From Afifella aestuarii (GTDB lineage: Bacteria > Pseudomonadota > Alphaproteobacteria > Rhizobiales > Afifellaceae), in contig NZ_SAUF01000001.1 in NCBI RefSeq assembly GCF_004023665.1, positions 620,001 to 684,000 of the forward strand: a stretch of 64,000 nucleotides of DNA. Direction: 5' to 3'. Each line of letters starts with the position of its first letter. Within the stretch, counting starts at the first letter, position 1. Below, in pieces: positions 45,950 through 56,200 of the stretch. The notes under the pieces were generated by a model, which saw only the letters and a program-made list of their open reading frames with translations, was not told the DNA's origin and searched no databases. The position numbers and the translations under genes were made by a program.

Positions 45950-48439
45950 TTGTCACCAGCATACGGTCGGGTGAATCACGGCGGCGACCTGCAGCACGAA
46001 CCGGGTTGGGTGGAAAACTCAATCGCGCGATGTATCCACGCACTGGCGTCGGCCACGAGAGCGGCCGATCGCCTTGCGCTCATTCGCTCATTGATTCGTT
46101 TTAGAGGCGGAAGAATTGACCTGTCTGACCTTGATCGACCGCTCACGCTCGACGAGTTCGCTCTACTCTCGCGCTTTGGTCTCGCACGAACCAATTCGAA
46201 TCGTTCGCTGCGGATTATCGACGAAGAAGACGCACATGACCTCAATGGTCTTGGCGCCGCCTTGAAGTTTGACCCGGCTCCGCGGCAGGCTTACGAGCCT
46301 GCGTCGCCCGATGGCGTCTTGCTGCGGCTGACCAATCATTCCCGCTATCGGACGATGACGCAAAAGGCGGCGACGCGGGCACTGCTAACTCAACCGCCAG
46401 GCTCTGGCTTGTTAGTCAGTATGCCAACCGGATCAGGCAAAAGTCTCCTGTTTCAGATCGCCGCCAATTACGAGCGCGAGATTCAATCGGGCGCTTGCTC
46501 GATCGTGATAACCCCGACGATCGCACTCGCACTAGACCATGAGCGCACCTTGTCCGGAATGCGGGGTCTCGAGCGCAGCAAAGCGCTGACAGGAGATACG
46601 CCACCCGCCGACTCAGAGGCGATCATCAACGACTTCCGGCGTGGACAGGTGCCCATCTTGCTTCTCTCTCCGGAGAAAGCACTTAGCAATTCTATCCTGC
46701 AATATCTGGTCGAGGCAGCCAGCCCGCATTCGGTCGAATACGGACTAGACGCGCGCCTCAGTCATATCTTTATCGATGAAGCTCATATCGTCGAGAGTTG
46801 GGGGCGCAGTTTTCGTCCCGATTTTCAACGGCTGCCTGCTCTGCTTGCACGACTAAGGATTGCTAACCCTGAAATCCGTGCGGTTCTGCTGTCCGCAACT
46901 CTACCGGATAGCGCGCGCAGGCTGTTAAGATCCGGCTGGAGCCTTGATGGAGCCTGGCTCGAAGTTGACGCAAGGCTACCGCGCTATGAGCATGATGTCG
47001 TCGTCGCGCATTATAAGTGGGAAAGCCAGCGCGAAACTGCGCTCGACTATCTCGTTGACCGGGCGCCGCGCCCATTGATCATTTATACGACGCAGATTGC
47101 TGACGCTGGTGCGCTCTACGCGCGCCTTATGGATGCCGATCACGGCTATAAGCGTGCAGCACTGTTCACGGGAGACACCAGTTCGCAGGACCGCCGCCGC
47201 ATTGTCGAGGATTGGGCGAAGGACCGGATCGATATCGTCGTTGCCACATCAGCGTTTGGATTGGGCATAGACAAGGCCGATGTCCGCTCTGTGATCCACG
47301 CTTGCCTGCCCGAAGGTCCCGCGCGTTGGTATCAGGAGATTGGCCGTGCCTCTCGCGATAATGGCCAAGGATTCGCGGCCTGTCTGTTCGTCGAGGGGCC
47401 TGCCCAAAGTGATGTCAAACAGGCTTACAGCCTAGCAACCTCGGGATGGCTGACACGCGAGTTGGCCGAACAGCGCTGGGCGGCGCTGCTGAAGGCCGCA
47501 TCTAACCAGGGTTATGCCGACGAATATATGCAGATGACTCTCGACCTCGATGCATTTCGCGAAGGATTGCGACCGACCGCTGGCGATTGGAATCGCGGTT
47601 GGAACATGAACTTGCTGACTCTGATGCAGAGGGCTGGCGTGCTGCGCGTGTTGTCGATCCCAACTGAAGGCGATCAACCCGAATTCTCCTGGGAAATCGA
47701 GGTCAGAGATCCCCGCGCTCTGAGCGGCGTCGACGATAACATATGGGCGCAGATAAGCGATTTCCGCGATGCCGAACTTGCCGAAGCCCGAGCCGACCTC
47801 GACACTTTCGTTGCAGTAATGCGCCGTCCAGATCGGGTATGCGTTACGCGCACCGCTTTTGAGATTATCGAACCGCGGTCCTTCACCACCCCTTGCGGTC
47901 GTTGTCCCGCCTGCCGCAGGAATAACGTCAATCCGCCCGTTCATCTGGCCGCGGCGGGGTTGGAAAAGCGGTGGCCTGATGCCTTTCCTCGGCGTGGCAA
48001 TCTTCCCGTAGACGTGTTGCTAGTGACGCCGCTGGATCCCGATTTTGAGCGCGGTCTTCCTAGTCTGATCAAAACGCTGACCGGGGCCGGTGTAGAGCAG
48101 ATTGTCGTCCCGCAAGACTTGGCGTCACAAGCCGCCGAGTTTATGGTGCATTCTGGAACAAGATTGGGACTCGTGCTCGATGAGCGGGAGTGGTTAGGGG
48201 ATAATCAATTGGCCAATATGACGTCGGCAATACTTATGCCGGCGGATCTTTTTCAAGCCGAGGCAATGCTCGATCGGATTAGCGACATGCGCAGCAAAAT
48301 CGACGCGCCCCTACTGGTTGTTGCGCGACCCGAGCGTGTCTTGCGCGGCCGCCGACTCGATCAGACAATATCGCGCTATGCCCCTTATGCTGAGGATCAG
48401 GTACTGGGGCTCGCTGGCGGTGAGGGTGCTGGCGGATGA
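45950..48439 (+). CDS. dpdF: DpdF, RecQ-like SF2 helicase
   Basis: An 829-aa protein with a RecQ-type helicase core: Walker A VSMPTGSGKSLLFQI (residues 158-165), TPTIALALDHE, DEAH in IFIDEAHIVESWGRSFRPDF (276-279), LLSATLPDSA, ATSAFGLGIDKADVRSVIH and QEIGRASRDNGQG. A RecQ-like zinc patch follows (TTPCGRCPACRRNN). The C-terminal ~150 residues form a separate domain. The family matches DpdF of 7-deazaguanine systems, thought to act in restriction of unmodified DNA. The start is uncertain: TTG 45950 or GTG 45971. It overlaps the next gene by ATGA. Confidence 0.85.
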   Translation: MSPAYGRVNHGGDLQHEPGWVENSIARCIHALASATRAADRLALIRSLIRFRGGRIDLSDLDRPLTLDEFALLSRFGLARTNSNRSLRIIDEEDAHDLNGLGAALKFDPAPRQAYEPASPDGVLLRLTNHSRYRTMTQKAATRALLTQPPGSGLLVSMPTGSGKSLLFQIAANYEREIQSGACSIVITPTIALALDHERTLSGMRGLERSKALTGDTPPADSEAIINDFRRGQVPILLLSPEKALSNSILQYLVEAASPHSVEYGLDARLSHIFIDEAHIVESWGRSFRPDFQRLPALLARLRIANPEIRAVLLSATLPDSARRLLRSGWSLDGAWLEVDARLPRYEHDVVVAHYKWESQRETALDYLVDRAPRPLIIYTTQIADAGALYARLMDADHGYKRAALFTGDTSSQDRRRIVEDWAKDRIDIVVATSAFGLGIDKADVRSVIHACLPEGPARWYQEIGRASRDNGQGFAACLFVEGPAQSDVKQAYSLATSGWLTRELAEQRWAALLKAASNQGYADEYMQMTLDLDAFREGLRPTAGDWNRGWNMNLLTLMQRAGVLRVLSIPTEGDQPEFSWEIEVRDPRALSGVDDNIWAQISDFRDAELAEARADLDTFVAVMRRPDRVCVTRTAFEIIEPRSFTTPCGRCPACRRNNVNPPVHLAAAGLEKRWPDAFPRRGNLPVDVLLVTPLDPDFERGLPSLIKTLTGAGVEQIVVPQDLASQAAEFMVHSGTRLGLVLDEREWLGDNQLANMTSAILMPADLFQAEAMLDRISDMRSKIDAPLLVVARPERVLRGRRLDQTISRYAPYAEDQVLGLAGGEGAGG

Positions 48440-49314
48440 CGCTGCTTTCCAGCCCGCAGGGTACGCCTGAACGCGTTTGGTCGTTGGTCGCCGGTCTGTC
48501 GGCCTTGGGCGGTACGTTGCCGCGGGCCACCTATGATGGTCTGCTCAATCCAGGCTTCAAGCGCGATGGCGATGAAGTGAAAGCGAAGGCAACCCTTGCG
48601 GCGGACGCGCACAATGCTGCCCTCAGCCTTAACCTCGTTGAGAGCAGCCGCGATCAGGTCACACTGTCTGTCAGCGCTCCGCAAGATTTCATAGGCTTCG
48701 CTGATCTCGTGCATGACCGCCTCGTGGCGCTGGAGAGTGGCGATGCCGACACCACCATCCTCGAAGGCTTCGCTTGGATCGTTGCCGAAAGTGATCGCCA
48801 GGGCGGTCTTGAGTGGATTTATCAGAGTGGTCGCGAGGAATTTGCCGATAAGGCCAATGAAGGCCTCGCAGGCAAGGAAATGAACACTACCAAAGCGGTC
48901 GCGTGGCGCCGCTGGCTGATGTTTATGGGGCTCGGCATCACCATGCCCCATGACCATAATGCACCTGATTTCCCGTCGCCCGCCGCACGAATCGCGCGCG
49001 AATTGGGACGCTCGGGTTTTGTGGCCGGTGCGAAGCTGCCCGCCAAGGAATTCCTTGAACTGCTTACTCAACGAATGCCCTATCTTGATCGGGGCCGGCT
49101 GTTCTTACAGGCTTGTCAGCGCATGGGGTATGATTCCACCAGCGGGCGGCTCTCGCCTCTTTTGAGCGCGGCGCTACGCGATCTTCATGATGACCATACC
49201 TTACAACTGGTGCCGAGTGGCGACGCCGCAGAGCGAGTGCGATTGAGCGAGGATAGCGCCCACACGATAGATGCGTTTACTACCGTCATCCTCTTTCCCG
49301 GAGAGGCTTCATGA
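48436..49314 (+). CDS. dpdG: DpdG protein
   Basis: A 292-aa soluble protein of unknown biochemistry, matching DpdG in length, position and style: SSPQGTPERVWSLVAGLSAL, LEGFAWIVAESDRQ, TKAVAWRRWLMFMGLG and LPAKEFLELLTQRMPYLDR. It appears all-helical with winged-helix-like segments. It sits between DpdF and DpdH with 4-bp overlaps on both sides, implying fixed stoichiometry, perhaps an adaptor in a DpdF-G-H complex. Assignment rests largely on synteny. Confidence 0.72.
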   Translation: MTLLSSPQGTPERVWSLVAGLSALGGTLPRATYDGLLNPGFKRDGDEVKAKATLAADAHNAALSLNLVESSRDQVTLSVSAPQDFIGFADLVHDRLVALESGDADTTILEGFAWIVAESDRQGGLEWIYQSGREEFADKANEGLAGKEMNTTKAVAWRRWLMFMGLGITMPHDHNAPDFPSPAARIARELGRSGFVAGAKLPAKEFLELLTQRMPYLDRGRLFLQACQRMGYDSTSGRLSPLLSAALRDLHDDHTLQLVPSGDAAERVRLSEDSAHTIDAFTTVILFPGEAS

Positions 49315-52300
49315 ACGCACCGGTTGCCGCCTGTTGGCGCGCCGAGGACGCGCGCGCGATCTTCGTGACCGAAGCACTCGAGGGCGACGACGCTATTTTC
49401 CTTGCCACTCACACGCCAATTGAAGGCTTCGATGCCGGCGAGTTCTCGGGACAGGACGAGCATGCGATCCTTGAGGTGCTAGCCGATCCGACGCGGCAGC
49501 ACGCGTTCTGTGTCGTGCAAGGCGAGCCCGGTTCGGGCAAGTCGCATCTAATCCGATGGCTTTCGGTCAACTGGCCTCATACTGGTGATATCAAACTACT
49601 GCTCCGGCGTGCGGACGGCAGTCTTGAAGGCGCGCTCCGGCAGTTGCGCGACCGTCTGCCGAGTGAGTTCGCGCCACTGTTCGATAACCTCGGCCAGCGC
49701 CAGAAAGCGACCCTGCAAGGGCGCGCCAACATTTTCCTGAGCACTCTGGCCAATACGCTTGAACCTGGCCACTTCGACACGCCGCTTCCGGACGAAGGCT
49801 GGTGCAAGCAATTTTCACCTGCTGAATTGCTCGCGCACCCAGCAATCCGGACCGGCTGGAAGGCGCCGTCGCGCATTCTCAATCTGCTCGAGGGCGCGGG
49901 CGGCGAGCGTAATTCTGCGACAGCGTCGTTCGACTTATTTGACATCCAAGACCTGGGTGATCTTTGCCGTCCGATACTTGGGGACGCATCGATCCCGCGT
50001 TGTCGAGATCTAGCGCGCCGGCTTGCGCGAGAGTCCGACACGATCCAAGCGTTCCGTGATCAGCAGTGGCTCCCCGATGAGCTTGCCGAAGAGCATCGTG
50101 ACCAGTTTCCCAATAGCCTGTCGCTGATCAAGACGCTGAACCTACGACGCAATGACGCGATCCAGAATGTGCTCGGCGTATCGGCGCAGGGCCTGAAGAC
50201 TCTATTCCGGCAGGTCCGGGAGGCGCTCGCCGAGCGCGGCCAACGCCTGGTGTTGCTGCTCGAGGACATTACCAGTTGGGAGGGCCTCGACGACAGCCTG
50301 ATCGATGTGCTGGTGTTCAACGCTTCAGCGCGGGGCGAGGCGAGCGAGAAGCCGGTTTGCCCGTTGATCTCGGTAGTCGGCGTGACGCCGGCCTACTACG
50401 ACAAGCTTCAAGGCAATTATCGCCAGCGCATTACTCATGAGGTGCGGCTCGGCCATGCTACGGATGGCCTGCAGGATGTGGCAACGCTGCGCGAAGTTGG
50501 GACGCGCCGTCAATTTGCTGTGCGCTATCTGGCTGCAGTCCGTGCCGGACCCGCCGCACTCAACGTCTGGCTCGGCGAAGTGCGGGAGGGGAGAGAGATC
50601 GATCCGCCCAATCGGTGCAGCACTTGCCCGCGCCAGGAAAGCTGCTTCGACATTTTCGGCGAGGAGGGAGGCATTGGCCTCTTCCCATTCACCGAGCACG
50701 GGTTCGATCGGTTCTTCGAGGCGCTGAAAGAGAATGACAACGGCCAGACCTGGAAAACGCCGCGTGGCATCCTCCAGGCAATTCTAAACCCCAATTTGCT
50801 GCAACCCGACAGCCTGGCGGCCGGCAGCTATCCGGAAAGCTTCATCGAATCCGATGCCTTCCGTGCTGATCGGCGCTCCGACCTCGCGCTTGTGCCTCGG
50901 CTCGAGCAGATCATCGACAATAAGATCGAGGCACCAGCAGAGCGTGCACGCATGCGGCGCGTGCTCACCTACTGGGCCAATCCCAATCGGACGGATACCG
51001 AATCGGTCAACGGGCATCTAACGTTCGCGGGCACACGGCGCGCAGTCTATGAGGCGTTCGGGTTGCCGTGGATTGGCGGAAATGCGGCAGGCGGCAATAC
51101 TCAATCCAAAGTGGCGCCGGTCATAATCGCGCAATCCATCATTGATCCCGCGGAAGAAGCGAAGGCCGATGAGGAGACGCCGTTGACACAGGCTATCGCG
51201 GTCCGCCCCGGCATCTCTCCGCGCCCCACACGGACGATCGTCGGTGCGCCCAAGCCCAAAAGGTTGATGCCGACCAAGAGCGAACTCGACCAACTGCGTG
51301 AGCAGATCCGCAGTTGGACGGCCAGCGGCAGCATTGAGAATGGCAATAGGTGGAATGAGATCCTCTACGCAATCACTGAGCAGATAGATCCGCGCGCCAT
51401 TGGCGTGACGCCGCCGCTCTTCAAAAAGCTCGTCACGCGCGAGATGGTGAAGCTCCAAGGCACGACAACGCGTTCGCTCGCCTATTTCATCCTTCCTGCT
51501 GAGCCTTGGGTACGCACCGGCCTCGAGGCATTCGTGTCGCTTAGGCAGGACACCAGCATGAAGCTGGACGATGTCGAATATAACCGGCGTACCCTCGCGA
51601 CGATGATGAGGCGGCTAGAGAAGAGCATTGCGGCTTTTCTCGATAGGAAGATCCCCTTGCTTGCCGACGGCCAGCGCTGGTCGCCGGCCGTGTCCTTTAC
51701 TCAGATCCTGCTTGCGCGCGCCTATTTACGCGGCGCCACCCATGTCGAGGCGCCTATCCCTGAGCAAATTTGCGCGGTGCTGAGCGATGAGGGTTCGTCA
51801 GAGACAGACTTCAGCGCTCGGAGCGCGCCATGGCAAGAATGGCTGACAGCGACCAAAGGCTCCCATGATCGCCTACGCACTGAGCTACGTGCAATGGTCA
51901 GTCTTCATTTGGCCGACAGCAGTGTCGGAACTGGTGGTGGTGCGGCGCTTGTCGACGCGAGCGAGATCGCCAGCGCGATTGTGCGGTTCAGCGGAAGCGG
52001 CAAGTTCGATCCCGTTCCCAATGAAAGTGGTGGGCTCCCGGACCTATACGTCAAGGCATGCGAACTCGCGCAATCTTGGACCGATAAGCGTCTTCAGATC
52101 GAGCGCACCGAGTTCAACCAGATCAAGGGCCGCAGTGAAAATCTCTCTGGTCTCTTACGCGGTAAGGATGTCGCGACGCATCTGGGACGGCTCGACCGCT
52201 GCATATCGGGAATCGCCGAACAACTTCCGAATGCCGCGACCGATAAGGTGCAGGCTTGGAAACAGGCGCAGGCGCGATTGAAGGTGAAGCTCGAGGATGG

Positions 52301-52586
52301 TGCGGGAGCGCGAGTCGAGGATCTCATCGTTGCGCTTGAGGAAGAGGAGTTCCCAGCAAATTTGCTGAAGCGTATGGTGTGGCTTGCACGCCAACCGGCG
52401 CGCGATCTTGAGGACATACTGACCGTCGCGCAGACTGGAGAGCGCGCTGTCGAAGAACTCCGTAACCACGCGCGCGATTGCGTGCGGGAGGCGGGCGGCA
52501 GTGGCTCGCTCGACGATGTAAAACAAGTCGGCCGAGCCTTGCAGTTGGCTGTCGCCAAATCCTCGGCATCCGGGGGAGCGGCATGA
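49311..52586 (+). CDS. dpdH: DpdH, large P-loop ATPase
   Basis: A 1091-aa protein. Walker A is VVQGEPGSGKSHLIRWL (residues 71-78 core), and a Walker B-like LVLLLEDITSW lies near residue 310. A zinc-type cluster RCSTCPRQESCFD lies near residue 430, a motif found in several defence ATPases. The C-terminal half is helical and ends with coiled-coil-like sequence. Known Dpd clusters have a DpdH of similar size; its role in restriction is unproven but an ATP-driven sensor or motor is likely. Coupled by ATGA overlaps to dpdG and the next gene. Confidence 0.78.
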   Translation: MNAPVAACWRAEDARAIFVTEALEGDDAIFLATHTPIEGFDAGEFSGQDEHAILEVLADPTRQHAFCVVQGEPGSGKSHLIRWLSVNWPHTGDIKLLLRRADGSLEGALRQLRDRLPSEFAPLFDNLGQRQKATLQGRANIFLSTLANTLEPGHFDTPLPDEGWCKQFSPAELLAHPAIRTGWKAPSRILNLLEGAGGERNSATASFDLFDIQDLGDLCRPILGDASIPRCRDLARRLARESDTIQAFRDQQWLPDELAEEHRDQFPNSLSLIKTLNLRRNDAIQNVLGVSAQGLKTLFRQVREALAERGQRLVLLLEDITSWEGLDDSLIDVLVFNASARGEASEKPVCPLISVVGVTPAYYDKLQGNYRQRITHEVRLGHATDGLQDVATLREVGTRRQFAVRYLAAVRAGPAALNVWLGEVREGREIDPPNRCSTCPRQESCFDIFGEEGGIGLFPFTEHGFDRFFEALKENDNGQTWKTPRGILQAILNPNLLQPDSLAAGSYPESFIESDAFRADRRSDLALVPRLEQIIDNKIEAPAERARMRRVLTYWANPNRTDTESVNGHLTFAGTRRAVYEAFGLPWIGGNAAGGNTQSKVAPVIIAQSIIDPAEEAKADEETPLTQAIAVRPGISPRPTRTIVGAPKPKRLMPTKSELDQLREQIRSWTASGSIENGNRWNEILYAITEQIDPRAIGVTPPLFKKLVTREMVKLQGTTTRSLAYFILPAEPWVRTGLEAFVSLRQDTSMKLDDVEYNRRTLATMMRRLEKSIAAFLDRKIPLLADGQRWSPAVSFTQILLARAYLRGATHVEAPIPEQICAVLSDEGSSETDFSARSAPWQEWLTATKGSHDRLRTELRAMVSLHLADSSVGTGGGAALVDASEIASAIVRFSGSGKFDPVPNESGGLPDLYVKACELAQSWTDKRLQIERTEFNQIKGRSENLSGLLRGKDVATHLGRLDRCISGIAEQLPNAATDKVQAWKQAQARLKVKLEDGAGARVEDLIVALEEEEFPANLLKRMVWLARQPARDLEDILTVAQTGERAVEELRNHARDCVREAGGSGSLDDVKQVGRALQLAVAKSSASGGAA

Positions 52587-53281
52587 GCGACGCCCTTGTC
52601 GAAGCCGAGGCGCTACTCGAGCAGCTTCCCAATGCGGTATCGCGTCGCACACTTGGCGAGCGGCTTGAGAAGGCAATCCAGGAACTAAGCAATGCCAGCC
52701 ACCAAATGCAGCGAATGACCGCCTTGATTCAGACGGCAGAACTCATCGACTTCGGCAAACAGCCGCATCAATCTGAGGCGCTCGACGAGATGATCGGGTG
52801 TGCACAGATGGTCGGCAAGGCGCTCGAGAATGCGGAAGACGCTGAGGCGCTACGCGAGGCAGTGTTCGAATATTCCAACGATCTCAAGCAAGCCGTCGCC
52901 GCGCTTGAACGATCGATCCGCGACAATTTACGAACGTTTGCAAGTGAGCGATTCCAGCCCCTCATTGGTTTGGGCGAGTTGCTAACCTCAATGAATGTGT
53001 CCAACGATCTCGGGAGCCGGTTGATCGCCTGCGGCCGCGAAGGCATGTCAGTGTCGAACGCCAGTTCGGCACCGCAGCTTCAAGCGGCGGTCGAGGCGGT
53101 GTTTGACGACTACGACGTGCTTCAGGCCGAGCGAGCGACGGTAATCGGCGAGGATGAGGTGGGTGACTTCATCAATGCGCTCGCTGACAAGCGAGCCACG
53201 CTCGCGATGGTGACGCCGAAGGTGCGCGAATGGCTGGCCGACCATGACGTTCTCGAGCGTCTCGGAATCACGATACGCTAG
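52583..53281 (+). CDS. dpdI: DpdI-like helical protein
   Basis: A 232-aa acidic, almost completely helical protein (EALLEQLPNAVSRRTLGERL; KQAVAALERSIRDNLRTFAS) ending in VREWLADHDVLERLGITIR. No catalytic motif is visible. It follows dpdH by ATGA overlap and ends the forward arm, overlapping the converging helicase gene by 14 bp tail to tail. The name is given from position after dpdH; its N-terminal heptads resemble brake or partner subunits of ATPases such as DpdH. Confidence 0.6.
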   Translation: MSDALVEAEALLEQLPNAVSRRTLGERLEKAIQELSNASHQMQRMTALIQTAELIDFGKQPHQSEALDEMIGCAQMVGKALENAEDAEALREAVFEYSNDLKQAVAALERSIRDNLRTFASERFQPLIGLGELLTSMNVSNDLGSRLIACGREGMSVSNASSAPQLQAAVEAVFDDYDVLQAERATVIGEDEVGDFINALADKRATLAMVTPKVREWLADHDVLERLGITIR

Positions 53282-56200
53282 CAAGAAAGCGCTGCAGCAG
53301 CGAACGGCTGACGCTGGACTCGACAAGGCTGTCGCTCATGAGGTCGCTCGATTGGTGCACGCAACTTCTGCAGCCGTCGGCGCAAAGCGGCGCAGCCAAG
53401 CGAAACACCTGTTCAGCGAGTCGAGCCGCCGGCGTCAGCGAACCTTCAGCGTTGGGATCCAGAGCGTCATAGGCGTCGAACAGCCGATGCAGTACCGGCG
53501 CGGCGCCCGCGCCAGCGGCATCGACCGCTGCAGCCGCCAGTTCCCATCCAGGCACTGGCTGATCCGTGTCGCCGAAAGCGCGTACGCGAACATCCTCAAT
53601 CTCTGCAGCGATGTCGTAGAGCGCGAACGGCTCGGCTTCGATGGCCTCCTGTGCAAAAAGGACGCGAACCAGCACGGGCGGAAGGCTCTCGGCTTCTGGC
53701 GAGAGTTCAGCGGCGATGGCTGCGAGCGCGGTGACGTCCCGCGGATCCGCCTGGCGCCATGCTTCATGACGCTTTGGCATCGACCAGAAGCGGTGCACCA
53801 GCCGGTCTTCGTCGGCATTGGGACAGGTGCCAAGATAGCCCGAGCTTACCAGCGCATCGAGTGACTGCCAGTTGTCGACGACGCCACGTATCGTACCGTC
53901 GCCGTATGCGCCTGCCTCACAGATGGTAATATTGCTTTCCGCGTCGGCACCGAACTGCAACGGTAGCTTGACATGGGCGAGCAACTGCCGCTCGTCACCC
54001 TGTCCGATCTGCGTCACTAGCAACTTTAGCCGCAGCGTGAGGCTGTGGAGGATCACCGATATGAGGTAGGCCCGCAGGGCGTTGGGGTCGCGCACTTCCC
54101 TGACCGCTTCGCTAAGAACGGTGTGAAAGGCTTCGATGCCGAGTATGTCGGCAGCACGCTCTACTCGTGCCGCAGTCATCAGCGGATGCTGGCTCAGCAG
54201 TTGGTCCCGCACCGTCTGGAACAATGTCTTGAGCGCGGCTGGCGACCAAAACCGGGCAAGCCGTCGCAGAAGCGGTGCGAAGGTTGGATGTGCGGCGGCG
54301 GCGGCGATGATGTGCGCGCCGAGTCGGGCGTCGTAGCCGGCGATCCCGATCGCGCGGCTGCGACTTTCGATGAGGTAGCGGAGAAACTGCGCCTCGTGCC
54401 AACGCTGCTGTCCCCCGCCCTCGGCGAATTCGGTTGTAATCTGGTCGACGCAGCGATCGAGTGCTTGGCGGTCGACGGTGAAGCGTAGACCCTCGGTGGT
54501 AACCTGATAGCCATGCAGCAGCGGGCGTTCCGTTTCGGGATCGACGAAAATCTGCGAGAGGCTCACCGGGTCGACGCCGCGGCGATCAAAGCGTAGTTCC
54601 GCGTCAACGCCCCAGAAGACGCGCGCGACATTGAGCCCTGAGGCCGCGCCGGCGATGTCGTCACCGGTGAATGCACTGACATCGACCATGCCGGGTACAT
54701 TGGCCCCGGTAATCTCGCGAGCGCGCGTGGGGTCGGCTGTCACGAGCAGGAAGCCACGCAGGCTGGCGTTGCTGTCGTGGCGCAGTGGAATACTGTGTGG
54801 GTCGAGTGGAGCGATCGGCGGATAGCGGCCGGGTGCAAAGCCCACCTCCGCGGTCCAATGAGCGCCGGCCATCCAGCCCATCGGCTCAAGGGTGGCAACG
54901 ATCGGCCGGCATAGGTCGCTGTGCAGGCCAGCGAGTGTATCCCGGGCATCGGCCGGCAGTTCGGCGAGCAGTGCCGCGCTGTCGGCTCGAAGCTCCTGGC
55001 GTTCGGCCTGATCATAGTCGCTGGTCGTCAGCCACGGCGCATGACCATGGACCGGCGGGCGCCAATGAACGGTCGACGGATTGTATCGGCGGGTGGCGTT
55101 GCCGGGCGCAATGGTGGTGAGCGCGAGGCCGATGTCCTCGCTCCCGCCACCGACCACATTTCGGCCTTGGACCGAGAGCGCCGGCAGGTTGATCGTGTCG
55201 AAAAGGAGGTCTGGAGCCCAACGCAACCCACGTCGGAGCTCATTTAGATATCGGGGTCTCAGGCTTGGCTGTGCGGCCATTGCCGCCGCCCAGAAGCCTT
55301 CGGCATCGACGACGCCGAACTCATCCCATATGCCGCTTCCGAGCACTGTTTCCACGAGCGCACCTGCCTCGACCAGCATCTCCCGCGTCGGCGCGGTGCT
55401 GGGGCTAAAGTCTCCGCCGCGCGCAACGCTGCGTGCGAGGCCGTCGAGCAACGTGGTGAGCGCTTGGCCACGACGTACGAAATAATTGTCGGGGTTGATC
55501 GGAATTCGGAAACCCGCCGGCGAGATCATCTCCGCCGGCCGCCGGAAGTACCAGCTGTCGCGCGGAGAATAGATGGAAAGCGTGACGGCTGTTGTCGGCC
55601 GATCGTCGACCCCGCGTCCACCCCGCCCTTTTCGCTGGATGAAGCTTGCGAGATTTTGCGGCGCATAATGTTGATAGACGAGGGTAATGTCGGGATCGTC
55701 ATAGCCTACCTCGAGTGAAGAAGTGGCGAAAACGATGTCAGAGCTCTTGACGAGGGCCTCGGCGTCGCTGCTAGTCCCGGAATAAATTGGCGTGCGCGCG
55801 ACCCGACGCGGGGTGCCTGGCACACGTGTCCCACCTGCGCCACACTGCCTTCCATCATTGGCGGCGAACCACCAGCATTCGCCATCGGCGAAGCGATCGC
55901 AGCCAATAGGTTCTTTGCAGCATTCGGTCTGCGGCTGACCATTCGCATCGTCGCCGAAATCGGAGATGCGCAAGGACGCGAGTTCCTTGCCCTCTTCAGC
56001 ATCAGTATAGGCGCCGTGCAGCCGCCGCATCTTGTCGATCGAATCGAAGAAGACGAGACCGCGATAGCCACCCTCAATGCCGGTCCGGCGCCGCATGCCA
56101 TGGCCGATGCACATCAAGCTCTGGATCGTGGTGGACGCGCCGGCGATGTCAGCCCCGCGCGACTCCACCTCGGGCTGGATGAAGTAGAAGACTTCGCGGC

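Noticed and set aside
45681-46043. 120-codon minus-strand frame between the transporter and dpdF
   Set aside because: No motif or ribosome site and it overlaps the 5' end of dpdF.
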